Origin: an uncultured Bacteroidales bacterium
GTDB taxonomy: Bacteria; Bacteroidota; Bacteroidia; Bacteroidales; Muribaculaceae
Direction of reading: 5' to 3'
NCBI GenBank assembly: GCA_900554715.1
Contig: USIN01000065.1
Span: 1-8,346 of the forward strand
Length of the DNA: 8,346 nt
The first letter of the stretch is position 1, and each line of letters begins with the position of its first letter. A program made the translations under genes and the position numbers. Of this stretch, positions 1 through 5,583 are shown one piece after another. Below the pieces are notes generated by a model. The model saw nothing but the letters and a program-made list of their open reading frames with translations. It had not been told where the DNA came from and did not search any database.

Positions 1-174
1 TTCGGCGACTACGACAATCTGTCGTTTATCTTTGACTATCTCGGCAGACCTATTGCCTTGACTGGCGATAAAAACAAAATTGTCTCTGCCGTACTCGACA
101 AAGACAAGCTCAATAAATTCCGCGATGATTTTCCTGTATGGAACGACGGCGACAAGTTCAGCCTGCAGTTCTGA
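1..174 (+). CDS. Nitrilase-superfamily (C-N hydrolase) amidase, C-terminal end only
   Basis: The first reading frame is open from the left edge to a TGA at 172-174 and gives 57 residues; the start lies outside the window. The visible piece matches the C-terminal end of Nit2/YafV-like carbon-nitrogen hydrolases. It has a beta-strand pair around FDYLGRPIA (residues 11-19), followed by the family-typical ending with LDKLNKFRDDFPVWNDGDKF (residues 35-54), which resembles the 'lekl..yRe.FPaw.DaD.F' tail of E. coli YafV. Family members hydrolyse small amides such as 2-oxoglutaramate (omega-amidase) or deaminated glutathione. The Glu-Lys-Cys catalytic triad lies upstream and cannot be checked. The gene converges on coaE with only 3 bases between the two stop codons, and its probable terminator lies inside coaE. 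The family call rests on remembered C-terminal motifs; the exact substrate is unknown. Confidence 0.72.
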   Translation, partial: FGDYDNLSFIFDYLGRPIALTGDKNKIVSAVLDKDKLNKFRDDFPVWNDGDKFSLQF

Positions 175-177
175 CTA

Positions 178-750
178 TTATCGCAAAAGGTTCAATATCT
201 GAGGAATGACGGCCGTAAAGCCGTCATTATTTATTTCATGGATATTGGGATGGAGTGTGTCGGGCGTAAACCGCTGCGACTCGATGCGGGCGATGACATC
301 GTCGCGGGAAAGGGCATTACGTTTCATCACACGTGCGATTCTGACCTCGTCTTCGGCAACCACCTCCCAGACTTCGCCGACCATGCGGTCGAGGCCGCTC
401 TGATAGAGAATGGCGGTTTCGACAAAGATGTGGCTGTCGGTCTTCTGGCGCTCGGCTATTACCTGGGTGAGCCTCAGTCTGACGGCTTCGTGGATGATGG
501 CATTGAGTTTATCGAGCTTGGCTGCATCGCTGAAGACAACCCCGGCAATAAGGCGACGGTCTATGACACCGTCGACAACAGCTTTTTCATGGATATGCGT
601 GACAAGTGCGGTCTTTATGGCATCGCTTCCGTCCATTATGGCCTTGGCCTCGGTGTCGCAATCGAAGACATAATAGCCCATCAGACGTAAGATGGTGCTG
701 ACAACAGACTTACCGGCGCCTATGCCGCCTGTGATTGCAATTGTCTTCAT
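178..750 (-). CDS. coaE: Dephospho-CoA kinase
   Basis: CoaE phosphorylates the 3'-hydroxyl of dephospho-CoA with ATP, the last step of coenzyme A synthesis, in the cytoplasm. The 190-residue protein is complete and near the usual family length of about 200. The P-loop GGIGAGKS is at residues 8-15, and the FDCD motif that helps bind the substrate is at 29-32. The lid and C-terminal region carry RNALSRDDVIARIESQ (144-159), matching the family's R..lsr......RI.sQ pattern. The segment VETAILYQSGLDRM (110-123) replaces the common VPLLFE motif, which I believe is normal in Bacteroidota. One oddity is IHEAVR at 86-91, where most members have His-Pro. The ATG at 750-748 overlaps the ybbR stop as ATGA, so translation is probably coupled. 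It is the last gene of the nusB-yajC-ybbR-coaE group and its TAA (180-178) faces the stop of the convergent amidase gene 3 bases away. Confidence 0.95.
   Translation of the reverse strand: MKTIAITGGIGAGKSVVSTILRLMGYYVFDCDTEAKAIMDGSDAIKTALVTHIHEKAVVDGVIDRRLIAGVVFSDAAKLDKLNAIIHEAVRLRLTQVIAERQKTDSHIFVETAILYQSGLDRMVGEVWEVVAEDEVRIARVMKRNALSRDDVIARIESQRFTPDTLHPNIHEINNDGFTAVIPQILNLLR
205..236 (+). terminator. Intrinsic terminator of the plus-strand amidase gene, embedded in coaE
   Basis: A perfect 9-bp inverted repeat (AATGACGGC at 205-213, GCCGTCATT at 220-228) encloses a 6-base loop and is followed on the plus strand by ATTTATTT (229-236). It starts 30 bases after the stop codon of the plus-strand gene, the usual place for a rho-independent terminator. 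The same bases encode residues 175-182 of CoaE on the other strand. Read leftward, the stem is not followed by a U-tract, so it should act only on the plus-strand transcript. The stem is seen directly; termination is inferred. Confidence 0.7.
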
Positions 751-1724
751 AATCTTTCGATTATATATTCGGCGCTGTCGGCCGATAGGTGGACGTTGAC
801 GAGCTCAGAGGGTACGTCGTGGAGTCTAAGTCTGACTTTACGCGAACGTCCGACATTAATAGAACGGTAATCTGCCGTGACTCTGAAATGGGGATCTGTA
901 GTGCGGTAGATGCTCATCGGCACCATGTAAATAACGTCAATCTGAGCCGGGAAGGTAATCAGCTTCATGTCAGAGGGCACATTTACAGGTTCGATGACGA
1001 CACGCCTTGTCTTCATAATGAGCGGCTCGACGTCGATGGTGACGTCAATGCTGTCAGGAATCACGCGGCAGTTGCGGGGAGCTATCAGTTTTGCTCTGAC
1101 AGTAGTTGTCGCACTGAGATCAGAGAGATGAATCGGCTCGGTCGAGACAGATTTGACGTTATAGGGCATCTGTGAGACATAGTAGACTCTGACGGAGTCG
1201 ACGGATGGATGCGGATGGCCGACAATGGTCGACTGCGGCCCGGGAGAGACTTTGTAGTCAATCGTGACAGGCTTGCGCAGCGGTTTTTTTGCGGTAAACA
1301 GCAAGTTGACTGAATCAGGCGAAACGACTTGTACGGTGGCTCCGCCAAGAGATGACCTTGCAATAGCTTTGAGGTCGGCGTCGCCAAGGTGTATGGAATT
1401 GCGGCTACGGTAAAGTCTGAAGTCGATGCCGAACCACGGCGCGTGGCCAATCGAATGTTTGAACAGCTGGGTGCCTTTTCCTTTTGCGCTGACGCTCATA
1501 AAAGCCGGCGGTGTCGATATCACAGTGACACTGTCGGGGACATTTTCGAGACGCACGGGCATGCGCAGATCATATTGCTGCTCTTCGTTGAGAGTAAGCA
1601 CACACCACAATATCGCCGATATGACTAAAAAAATCAAAAACACAACGACGTGACGCCCGCGCTGAGAGCGGACGAGGTCAGTTGTGTTTTTGTATAGCTG
1701 CTTTATGCGCGCCGGCAATCCCAT
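747..1724 (-). CDS. ybbR: YbbR-like (CdaR-type) membrane-anchored envelope protein
   Basis: The 325-residue protein has a basic N-terminal cytoplasmic tail (1-24), one strongly hydrophobic segment (about 25-45), then a beta-rich extracytoplasmic part. That part contains repeated YbbR-like units, recognisable by strands such as MPVRLENVPDSVTVI (55-69), KPVTIDYKV (151-159) and RVVIEPVNVP (241-250), each followed by 'PDSV' or 'P..IDV'-like turns. In Firmicutes, YbbR/CdaR binds and regulates the diadenylate cyclase CdaA; no cyclase gene is present in this window, so a link to c-di-AMP here is only by analogy. The start ATG (1724-1722) lies 21 bases after the yajC stop and has no clear Shine-Dalgarno sequence. 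The TGA stop overlaps the coaE start by 4 bases. Placement between yajC and coaE is, to my knowledge, common in Bacteroidales. The family call is good; the molecular role is not established. Confidence 0.85.
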   Translation of the reverse strand: MGLPARIKQLYKNTTDLVRSQRGRHVVVFLIFLVISAILWCVLTLNEEQQYDLRMPVRLENVPDSVTVISTPPAFMSVSAKGKGTQLFKHSIGHAPWFGIDFRLYRSRNSIHLGDADLKAIARSSLGGATVQVVSPDSVNLLFTAKKPLRKPVTIDYKVSPGPQSTIVGHPHPSVDSVRVYYVSQMPYNVKSVSTEPIHLSDLSATTTVRAKLIAPRNCRVIPDSIDVTIDVEPLIMKTRRVVIEPVNVPSDMKLITFPAQIDVIYMVPMSIYRTTDPHFRVTADYRSINVGRSRKVRLRLHDVPSELVNVHLSADSAEYIIERL

Positions 1725-1745
1725 TTGGCACGAATAATGGTCGAC

Positions 1746-2078
1746 TTATTTTTTATCGGCGTTTTCCTGTGCGCTCTGGTTGGCTTCGGCAGCAGAAGGA
1801 TAGACTGAGCCTTTGTCGATGCGGATGCGTACGCCATCGGCAATCTCGACAATGAACGAGTCTTCTTTGATGTCGCGGATTTTGCCATGGATGCCGCCGG
1901 CTGTGACGACGCTGTCACCTTTGCCGAGTGATTCACGGAATTTTTTTATTTCTTTCTGACGTTTCTGCTGGGGACGGATCATAAAGAAATAGAAGATTGC
2001 AAACAGGGCCACAATCATGATGATTGACGAAATGCCGCTGCCTTGAGCGTTCTGAAGAAGGATTGAGTTGAGTTCCAT
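1746..2078 (-). CDS. yajC: Preprotein translocase accessory subunit YajC
   Basis: YajC is a small inner-membrane protein that associates with SecDF and the SecYEG translocon during protein export. The 110-residue protein has the classic layout: a short N-terminus, one transmembrane helix (about 15-34), the signature MIRPQQKRQKE just after it (33-43), then a small cytoplasmic beta-domain. The latter includes LGKGDSVVTAGGIHGKI (51-67), the most conserved part of the family. The C-terminal tail (from about 94) is polar and rich in Ala, Gln, Asn and Lys, as in many Bacteroidota members. In many bacteria yajC sits beside secD and secF; here it is in an operon with nusB, ybbR and coaE. The ATG is preceded by a very A-rich leader (AATTAAAAAAACAATAAAA) with no Shine-Dalgarno sequence, usual for this phylum. 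It lies 22 bases after the nusB stop. Confidence 0.95.
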   Translation of the reverse strand: MELNSILLQNAQGSGISSIIMIVALFAIFYFFMIRPQQKRQKEIKKFRESLGKGDSVVTAGGIHGKIRDIKEDSFIVEIADGVRIRIDKGSVYPSAAEANQSAQENADKK

Positions 2079-2100
2079 CGTTTTATTGTTTTTTTAATTA

Positions 2101-3519
2101 TTATTTCATTATTATGCCTTCGGTCTTAAGATAATTAACAACCGAGAAGAGGATACCGTTTACAAACTGGCCGCTTTTGTTTGTGCTGTAGCAGTTTGCA
2201 ATCTCGACGTATTCGTTCATGGTCACGGGAACGGGTATGGCTGGATAGTTGATGAACTCGGCAATGGCCGCTGTCATGATGACGATATCCATGAAGGCAA
2301 GGCGCTCGGGATCCCACTGAGAGGCATTGATGAAACGGTCGATATATTCACGGTATGTCTCACGATTTTCGACGGCAAGCCGGAAAAGGTCGGGACCGAA
2401 ATTCTCGTCTTCGTCGTCTTTGTATTCGGGCAGAATGTTTACCTGTTTATCGGGTGAAGAAGCAAACTGTTTTATGGTCTTCAACACAAATGTGCCCATT
2501 ATCTGGAGGTCGTCGTTCCAATATATCGACATAGACTCGAGAGCTTCGGCGAGGTCGTCGCTCGGCAGGATGATATTCTTGACGACAGAGCGCCAGAATT
2601 CACAGTCGGTAGCATAGTCGGTCGACGGCTGAGCCATATAATCGGCGTAGAGCTGAGAACTGAGAATGCTGTCGAGCAAGGAACGTATAAGAGAGGGATT
2701 ATTCTCCCACGATACAGGATTTGCAGACAGATAATTCTGAAGGCTATCGTTTTCGCGGAGACGTTCGATAAACATATTCTCGACGAAACGCATGTTGGGA
2801 TTAAGCTCCTCGGGAGTGGCAAGATGCTTTGTCTTGGCATTCTCAAGACGTGTATACTGCTCATGCGTAAGCTCCATCATCAGCACGAAGAGGCTGTTGT
2901 AAAGCTCATAGGCCTTGTCGAGCGATGCCTTGAGTTCTTTGCCGGCATTTATGTATGCGAGACGGCTGTCCTGATATGACGTGAGGGTGTCGGCCACCTG
3001 CCTTATGCCGGCATTGAAACCTACAGTGGTAAATTCGGCGTCTTCATGCATCAGAGCCTTGAATGCGTCGTCCTTAGCTATCACTGTCGACAGAATAGTG
3101 AGCCAAAAACGCACATCGTCGGCGAGTGCGGGCGCTTTGATTTTTTTATAATCGCGGAAAGCTGCAGAATCTGTGATGCGGTCTAAGAGCGGTTGTAACA
3201 AGGCGTCGAACTTCGATGTATCGACAGCGCCGCGCAATACCATCTGCTTGACGGTGTCATTATCGGCAAGTGCCTTGCCTACTCTGTTTCTTGCAAGTTT
3301 GGGATCTACGTCAACCCGAGGCTGTTTTTTGTTGCGGGCGATGCGACAGCCCGACAGCTCCTGTATCAGAATCAAAAGATCTGAATAAACCGCATAAGCA
3401 TATCTTTTGTCTTTTGAGCCGTTCTCAGGGGCTGAATCTATTCTAAACTCACTGCGTGTCAGAAGGTAAGAATAAAGCATCTGCACGACTTTGGTTCTGA
3501 TTAGTATGCGATTGATCAT
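2101..3519 (-). CDS. nusB: Transcription antitermination factor NusB, long form with duplicated insertion
   Basis: NusB pairs with ribosomal protein S10 (NusE) on boxA RNA and promotes antitermination in rRNA operons. The protein has 472 residues, against about 140 in E. coli and about 300 in Bacteroides as I recall them. The first NusB helix is at residues 1-20 (INRILIRTKVVQMLYSYL). The rest of the NusB core is at about 403-465: PERLAFMDIVIMTAAIAEF, then IPVPVTMNEYVEIANCYST and KSGQFVNGIL, matching the E. coli 'VEKAVLRIALYEL ... VAINEAIELAKSF ... HKFVNGVL' blocks. Between them lie two diverged copies of one helical module, A (35-182) and B (199-352). Module B resembles the single insertion of Bacteroides NusB, with LNPNMRFVENMFIERL and YWNDDLQIMGTFVLKTIK. 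An acidic linker (364-374) follows. The gene heads the nusB-yajC-ybbR-coaE group and has its own promoter. Identity is firm; the role of the insertion is unknown. Confidence 0.93.
   Translation of the reverse strand: MINRILIRTKVVQMLYSYLLTRSEFRIDSAPENGSKDKRYAYAVYSDLLILIQELSGCRIARNKKQPRVDVDPKLARNRVGKALADNDTVKQMVLRGAVDTSKFDALLQPLLDRITDSAAFRDYKKIKAPALADDVRFWLTILSTVIAKDDAFKALMHEDAEFTTVGFNAGIRQVADTLTSYQDSRLAYINAGKELKASLDKAYELYNSLFVLMMELTHEQYTRLENAKTKHLATPEELNPNMRFVENMFIERLRENDSLQNYLSANPVSWENNPSLIRSLLDSILSSQLYADYMAQPSTDYATDCEFWRSVVKNIILPSDDLAEALESMSIYWNDDLQIMGTFVLKTIKQFASSPDKQVNILPEYKDDEDENFGPDLFRLAVENRETYREYIDRFINASQWDPERLAFMDIVIMTAAIAEFINYPAIPVPVTMNEYVEIANCYSTNKSGQFVNGILFSVVNYLKTEGIIMK
2464..3417 (-). 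repeat. Tandem duplication of a ~150-residue module inside nusB (protein-level repeat)
   Basis: Module A (3417-2974, residues 35-182) and module B (2925-2464, residues 199-352) align over their whole length. Landmarks are Y-x2-Y-x2-L-x2-L-x2-EL near the start, NPN/DPK, END/DND, LLD-x-I-x2-S-x4-DY, and D-x2-FW. From residue 78 to 139 module A aligns without gaps to 248-309 of module B; by hand count 17 of 62 positions are identical, including N-D, L-L-D, D-Y and F-W pairs. The similarity is clear in protein but not obvious in DNA, so the duplication is old. Confidence 0.8.
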
Positions 3520-3551
3520 GACGTTGTTTAATGTTCTATGTTTTTACGGTG

Positions 3552-3583
3552 CAAATTTAAACATATTATCGTCAATCACCAAA
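3552..3583 (-). promoter_or_regulatory. Bacteroides-type sigma-ABfr promoter for the nusB operon
   Basis: On the minus strand the gap upstream of nusB reads TTTG (3583-3580), 20 bases, then TAAATTTG (3559-3552). This is an exact match to the -33 TTTG and -7 TAnnTTTG elements of the main Bacteroides promoter. Transcription should start a few bases downstream, giving a leader of roughly 25 bases before the nusB ATG at 3519. It implies that nusB, yajC, ybbR and coaE can be transcribed independently of the thiL group. The motif is seen directly; activity is inferred. Confidence 0.72.
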
Positions 3584-3601
3584 CATTTTTGGGCACACGC
3601 A

Positions 3602-4639
3602 TCAGTTTTCGGCAAGCGGATTCCATCCCTGAGCCTTTAACGTAATTTCGTTATCGTCGCGCGTAATCATGGCACAACCGAGCTCGGGGCGGGTTATATA
3701 TCCGATAGTCTTGACGTCTTTGAGTTTCGACACTTTCTCATGGTCGGTCAAGGGAACCGTGAACAGCAGTTCGTAGTCCTCACCGCCGTTGAGAGCCGCC
3801 GTGACAAGATTCATGTTGAGCTCTTCAGCCATGACGGCTGTCTGATAGTCGATAGGGATTCGGTCTTCATATATGCGGCAGCCGACATTGCTCTGCTTGC
3901 AGATATGAAGCAATTCAGACGAAAGGCCGTCGCTTATGTCCATCATCGCCGTTGGCTTTATGCCGGCGGCTGCGAGTTCCTCGATTATATCCTTTCGGGC
4001 CTCGGGCTTGAGCTGACGCTCGACGAGATATTCTTTTCCGGCGAAATCGGGTTCGAAATCGGCGCGTCCGGCCGATGCCACCTTCTCTCGCTCGAGCAGC
4101 TGGAGGCCCATGTAAGCGGCGCCGAGATTGCCAGAGACGCAGATAAGATCGGTGTCATGCGCACCGTTGCGGTAGACGATTTTATTCTTGGGCGCGTCGC
4201 CGATACATGTTATCGAAATGACGAGCCCCTGATGCGAGGCACAGGTGTCGCCGCCGACAACATCGACGCCATAGAGTTTGCAGGCGACCTTTATGCCGGA
4301 ATATAGCTGCTCGATGTGCTCGACGGTGAAGCGCTTCGATATGCCGAGCGAAACGGTGAGCTGGCGCGGGGTGCCGTTCATCGCGCAGATATCGGAGATA
4401 TTGACGATGGCTGCCTTATAGCCCAGATGTTTGAGAGGGACGTACGTCAAATCGAAATGAACGTTTTCGAGAAGAAGGTCAGTGGTGACGAGTACCTCGG
4501 TACCATTGTATTCGAGCACTGCGGCATCGTCGCCGACACCTTTTTTAGATGAGGCGTTTGTCAGCTCGATATCTTTTGTCAGACGGTCGATGAGACCAAA
4601 CTCGCCAAGAGTTGATATTTCAGTCTGTTTGTCTTCCAT
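3602..4639 (-). CDS. thiL: Thiamine-monophosphate kinase
   Basis: ThiL phosphorylates thiamine monophosphate with ATP to make thiamine diphosphate, the active cofactor, in the cytoplasm. The 345-residue protein belongs to the PurM/SelD-type ATP-binding fold. N-terminal half: GVGDDAAV at 34-41, TTDLLLENVHF (52-62, the metal and substrate loop), VNISDICAMNG (79-89) and VVGGDT (127-132). C-terminal half: RQLKPEAR (208-215), MDISDGL (233-239) and GGEDYELLF (285-293), followed by the usual C-terminal GWNPL. All main metal- and nucleotide-binding acidic residues appear present. Where many ThiL proteins read AAMGA, this one reads CAMNG, which I believe is usual in Bacteroidota. The ATG follows an A-rich stretch (ACACAAAAATGG) without a Shine-Dalgarno sequence. 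No other thiamine gene is in the window. It lies 62 bases after the phosphorylase gene, with a stem-loop between. Confidence 0.95.
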   Translation of the reverse strand: MEDKQTEISTLGEFGLIDRLTKDIELTNASSKKGVGDDAAVLEYNGTEVLVTTDLLLENVHFDLTYVPLKHLGYKAAIVNISDICAMNGTPRQLTVSLGISKRFTVEHIEQLYSGIKVACKLYGVDVVGGDTCASHQGLVISITCIGDAPKNKIVYRNGAHDTDLICVSGNLGAAYMGLQLLEREKVASAGRADFEPDFAGKEYLVERQLKPEARKDIIEELAAAGIKPTAMMDISDGLSSELLHICKQSNVGCRIYEDRIPIDYQTAVMAEELNMNLVTAALNGGEDYELLFTVPLTDHEKVSKLKDVKTIGYITRPELGCAMITRDDNEITLKAQGWNPLAEN

Positions 4640-4653
4640 TTTTGTGTATGATC

Positions 4654-4688
4654 AGAGCCGGTCAGACCTTAACGGTTAAACCGGCTCT
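4654..4688. repeat. Inverted repeat (9-bp stem-loop) between the phosphorylase gene and thiL
   Basis: AGAGCCGGT (4654-4662) and ACCGGCTCT (4680-4688) form a perfect 9-bp stem around a 17-base loop, which itself can fold weakly (TTAA pairs). It fills much of the 62-base gap. On the minus-strand transcript it is followed by GATCATACACAAAAATGG, with no U-tract, so it does not look like a standard terminator for the phosphorylase gene. On the plus strand it is followed by TGTTATATGTATATT, but no plus-strand gene is known upstream. It could stabilise or trim the mRNA between the two genes, or weakly attenuate thiL. No TPP riboswitch features were recognised here. Confidence 0.55.
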
Positions 4689-4701
4689 TGTTATATGTAT
4701 A

Positions 4702-5514
4702 TTATAAACGCTCGACAAGTGTCTTCATCAAAGCCACTACCGTAGGCTGGGCCTTGACAGCGGCAAGCTGAACTTCCTCATGGCTGGGTACATCGGTGAT
4801 GTCCTTGCCACCGAGGTCGGTGATGACAGACAGGCCGAAGACTGTCATGCCGCCGTGGTTGGCGACGATGACTTCGGGCACCGTCGACATGCCGACAGCG
4901 TCACCGCCGATGACTCTGAAATATTCGTATTCGGCCGGAGTCTCAAATGTCGGGCCGGGGGTGCCGACGTAGACGCCGTGCATCAGACGCAGGCCCTGCT
5001 CTTCGCCGATTTTGTCTGCGATAGCGACAAGCTTCTTTGAATAAGCTTCGGTCATTGCCGGGAAACGTGGTCCCCACTCTTCGTAGTTTTTGCCACGCAG
5101 CGGATTCTCGGGGAAGAGATTGATGTGATCGGTGATAACCATAACGTCACCGACCTTAAACTCTTTGTTCATGCCGCCTGCCGCGTTAGATACGAGAAGT
5201 GTACTGACACCGAGCACCTGCATGACTCTGACAGGGAATGTCACCTGTTTCATGTCGTAACCTTCATAATAATGGAAACGGCCCTGCATGGCCATCACAC
5301 GTTTGCCGCCAAGCATACCGAAAATCAGGTTGCCGCTGTGACCCTCGACTGTCGAGACGGGGAAATTGGGGATTTCCTTGTAGGGAATATAAAGTTTATC
5401 GGTGATGTGGTCAACGAGGCTGCCGAGACCGGTGCCGAGGATTATCGCTATTTCAGGCATATCGGCGACCTTTGAACGCAGATAGTCGGCTGTCTGATTT
5501 ATTTTTTCTAACAT
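4702..5514 (-). CDS. punA: Purine nucleoside phosphorylase, trimeric (PNP-I/MTAP) family
   Basis: The enzyme cleaves purine (deoxy)nucleosides with phosphate to give the free base and (deoxy)ribose 1-phosphate, for purine salvage. The 270-residue length and motifs are those of the trimeric family, not the hexameric DeoD type. In order: the phosphate loop LGTGLGS (26-32), the catalytic His in GRFHYYEGY (78-86, His81), SNAAGG (109-114), FETPAEY (190-196, with Glu191 equivalent to human Glu201), GMSTVPEVIVANH (208-220), and HEEV (245-248, human His257). At 233 there is Asp in SVITD, where human PNP has Asn243, the residue that reads the 6-oxopurine ring. This may widen or change base specificity towards adenine nucleosides, though I believe Asp is common here in Bacteroidota. 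The ATG at 5514-5512 follows an AT-rich, A-rich leader. It lies 69 bases after lpxK and is probably co-transcribed with it. Confidence 0.93.
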   Translation of the reverse strand: MLEKINQTADYLRSKVADMPEIAIILGTGLGSLVDHITDKLYIPYKEIPNFPVSTVEGHSGNLIFGMLGGKRVMAMQGRFHYYEGYDMKQVTFPVRVMQVLGVSTLLVSNAAGGMNKEFKVGDVMVITDHINLFPENPLRGKNYEEWGPRFPAMTEAYSKKLVAIADKIGEEQGLRLMHGVYVGTPGPTFETPAEYEYFRVIGGDAVGMSTVPEVIVANHGGMTVFGLSVITDLGGKDITDVPSHEEVQLAAVKAQPTVVALMKTLVERL

Positions 5515-5583
5515 GATTTTATTTATTATTGGTTTTAGATTAGTATGTAAACGTATTTCGATGTGCTAAAGTTTCTGCGCGCG

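Noticed and set aside
1..177. Intrinsic terminator for the minus-strand coaE transcript inside the amidase gene
   Set aside because: No strong stem followed by a U-tract on the minus strand was found; only 4-bp stems are visible.
238..690. 150-codon open frame on the plus strand, opposite coaE
   Set aside because: Antisense to CoaE. It would start just after the predicted plus-strand terminator and has no family resemblance.
3579..3592. Short inverted repeat (CCAAA-CATT-TTTGG) after thiL as a possible terminator
   Set aside because: The stem has only 5 bp, is AT-rich, and lacks a U-tract on the minus strand. One arm holds the -33 TTTG of the nusB promoter, which explains the sequence better.
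3740..4306. 188-codon open frame on the plus strand, opposite thiL
   Set aside because: Antisense to the conserved ThiL motifs, with no recognisable domain. Codon bias of the real gene keeps this frame open.
4640..4701. TPP riboswitch before thiL
   Set aside because: The 62-base gap is too short for a full TPP aptamer, and I could not find its conserved core; only a simple stem-loop is present.
5515..5583. Possible promoter in the lpxK-phosphorylase gap (TACGTTTA on the minus strand)
   Set aside because: It misses the final G of TAnnTTTG and no TTTG lies about 20 bases upstream, so the match is too weak to report.
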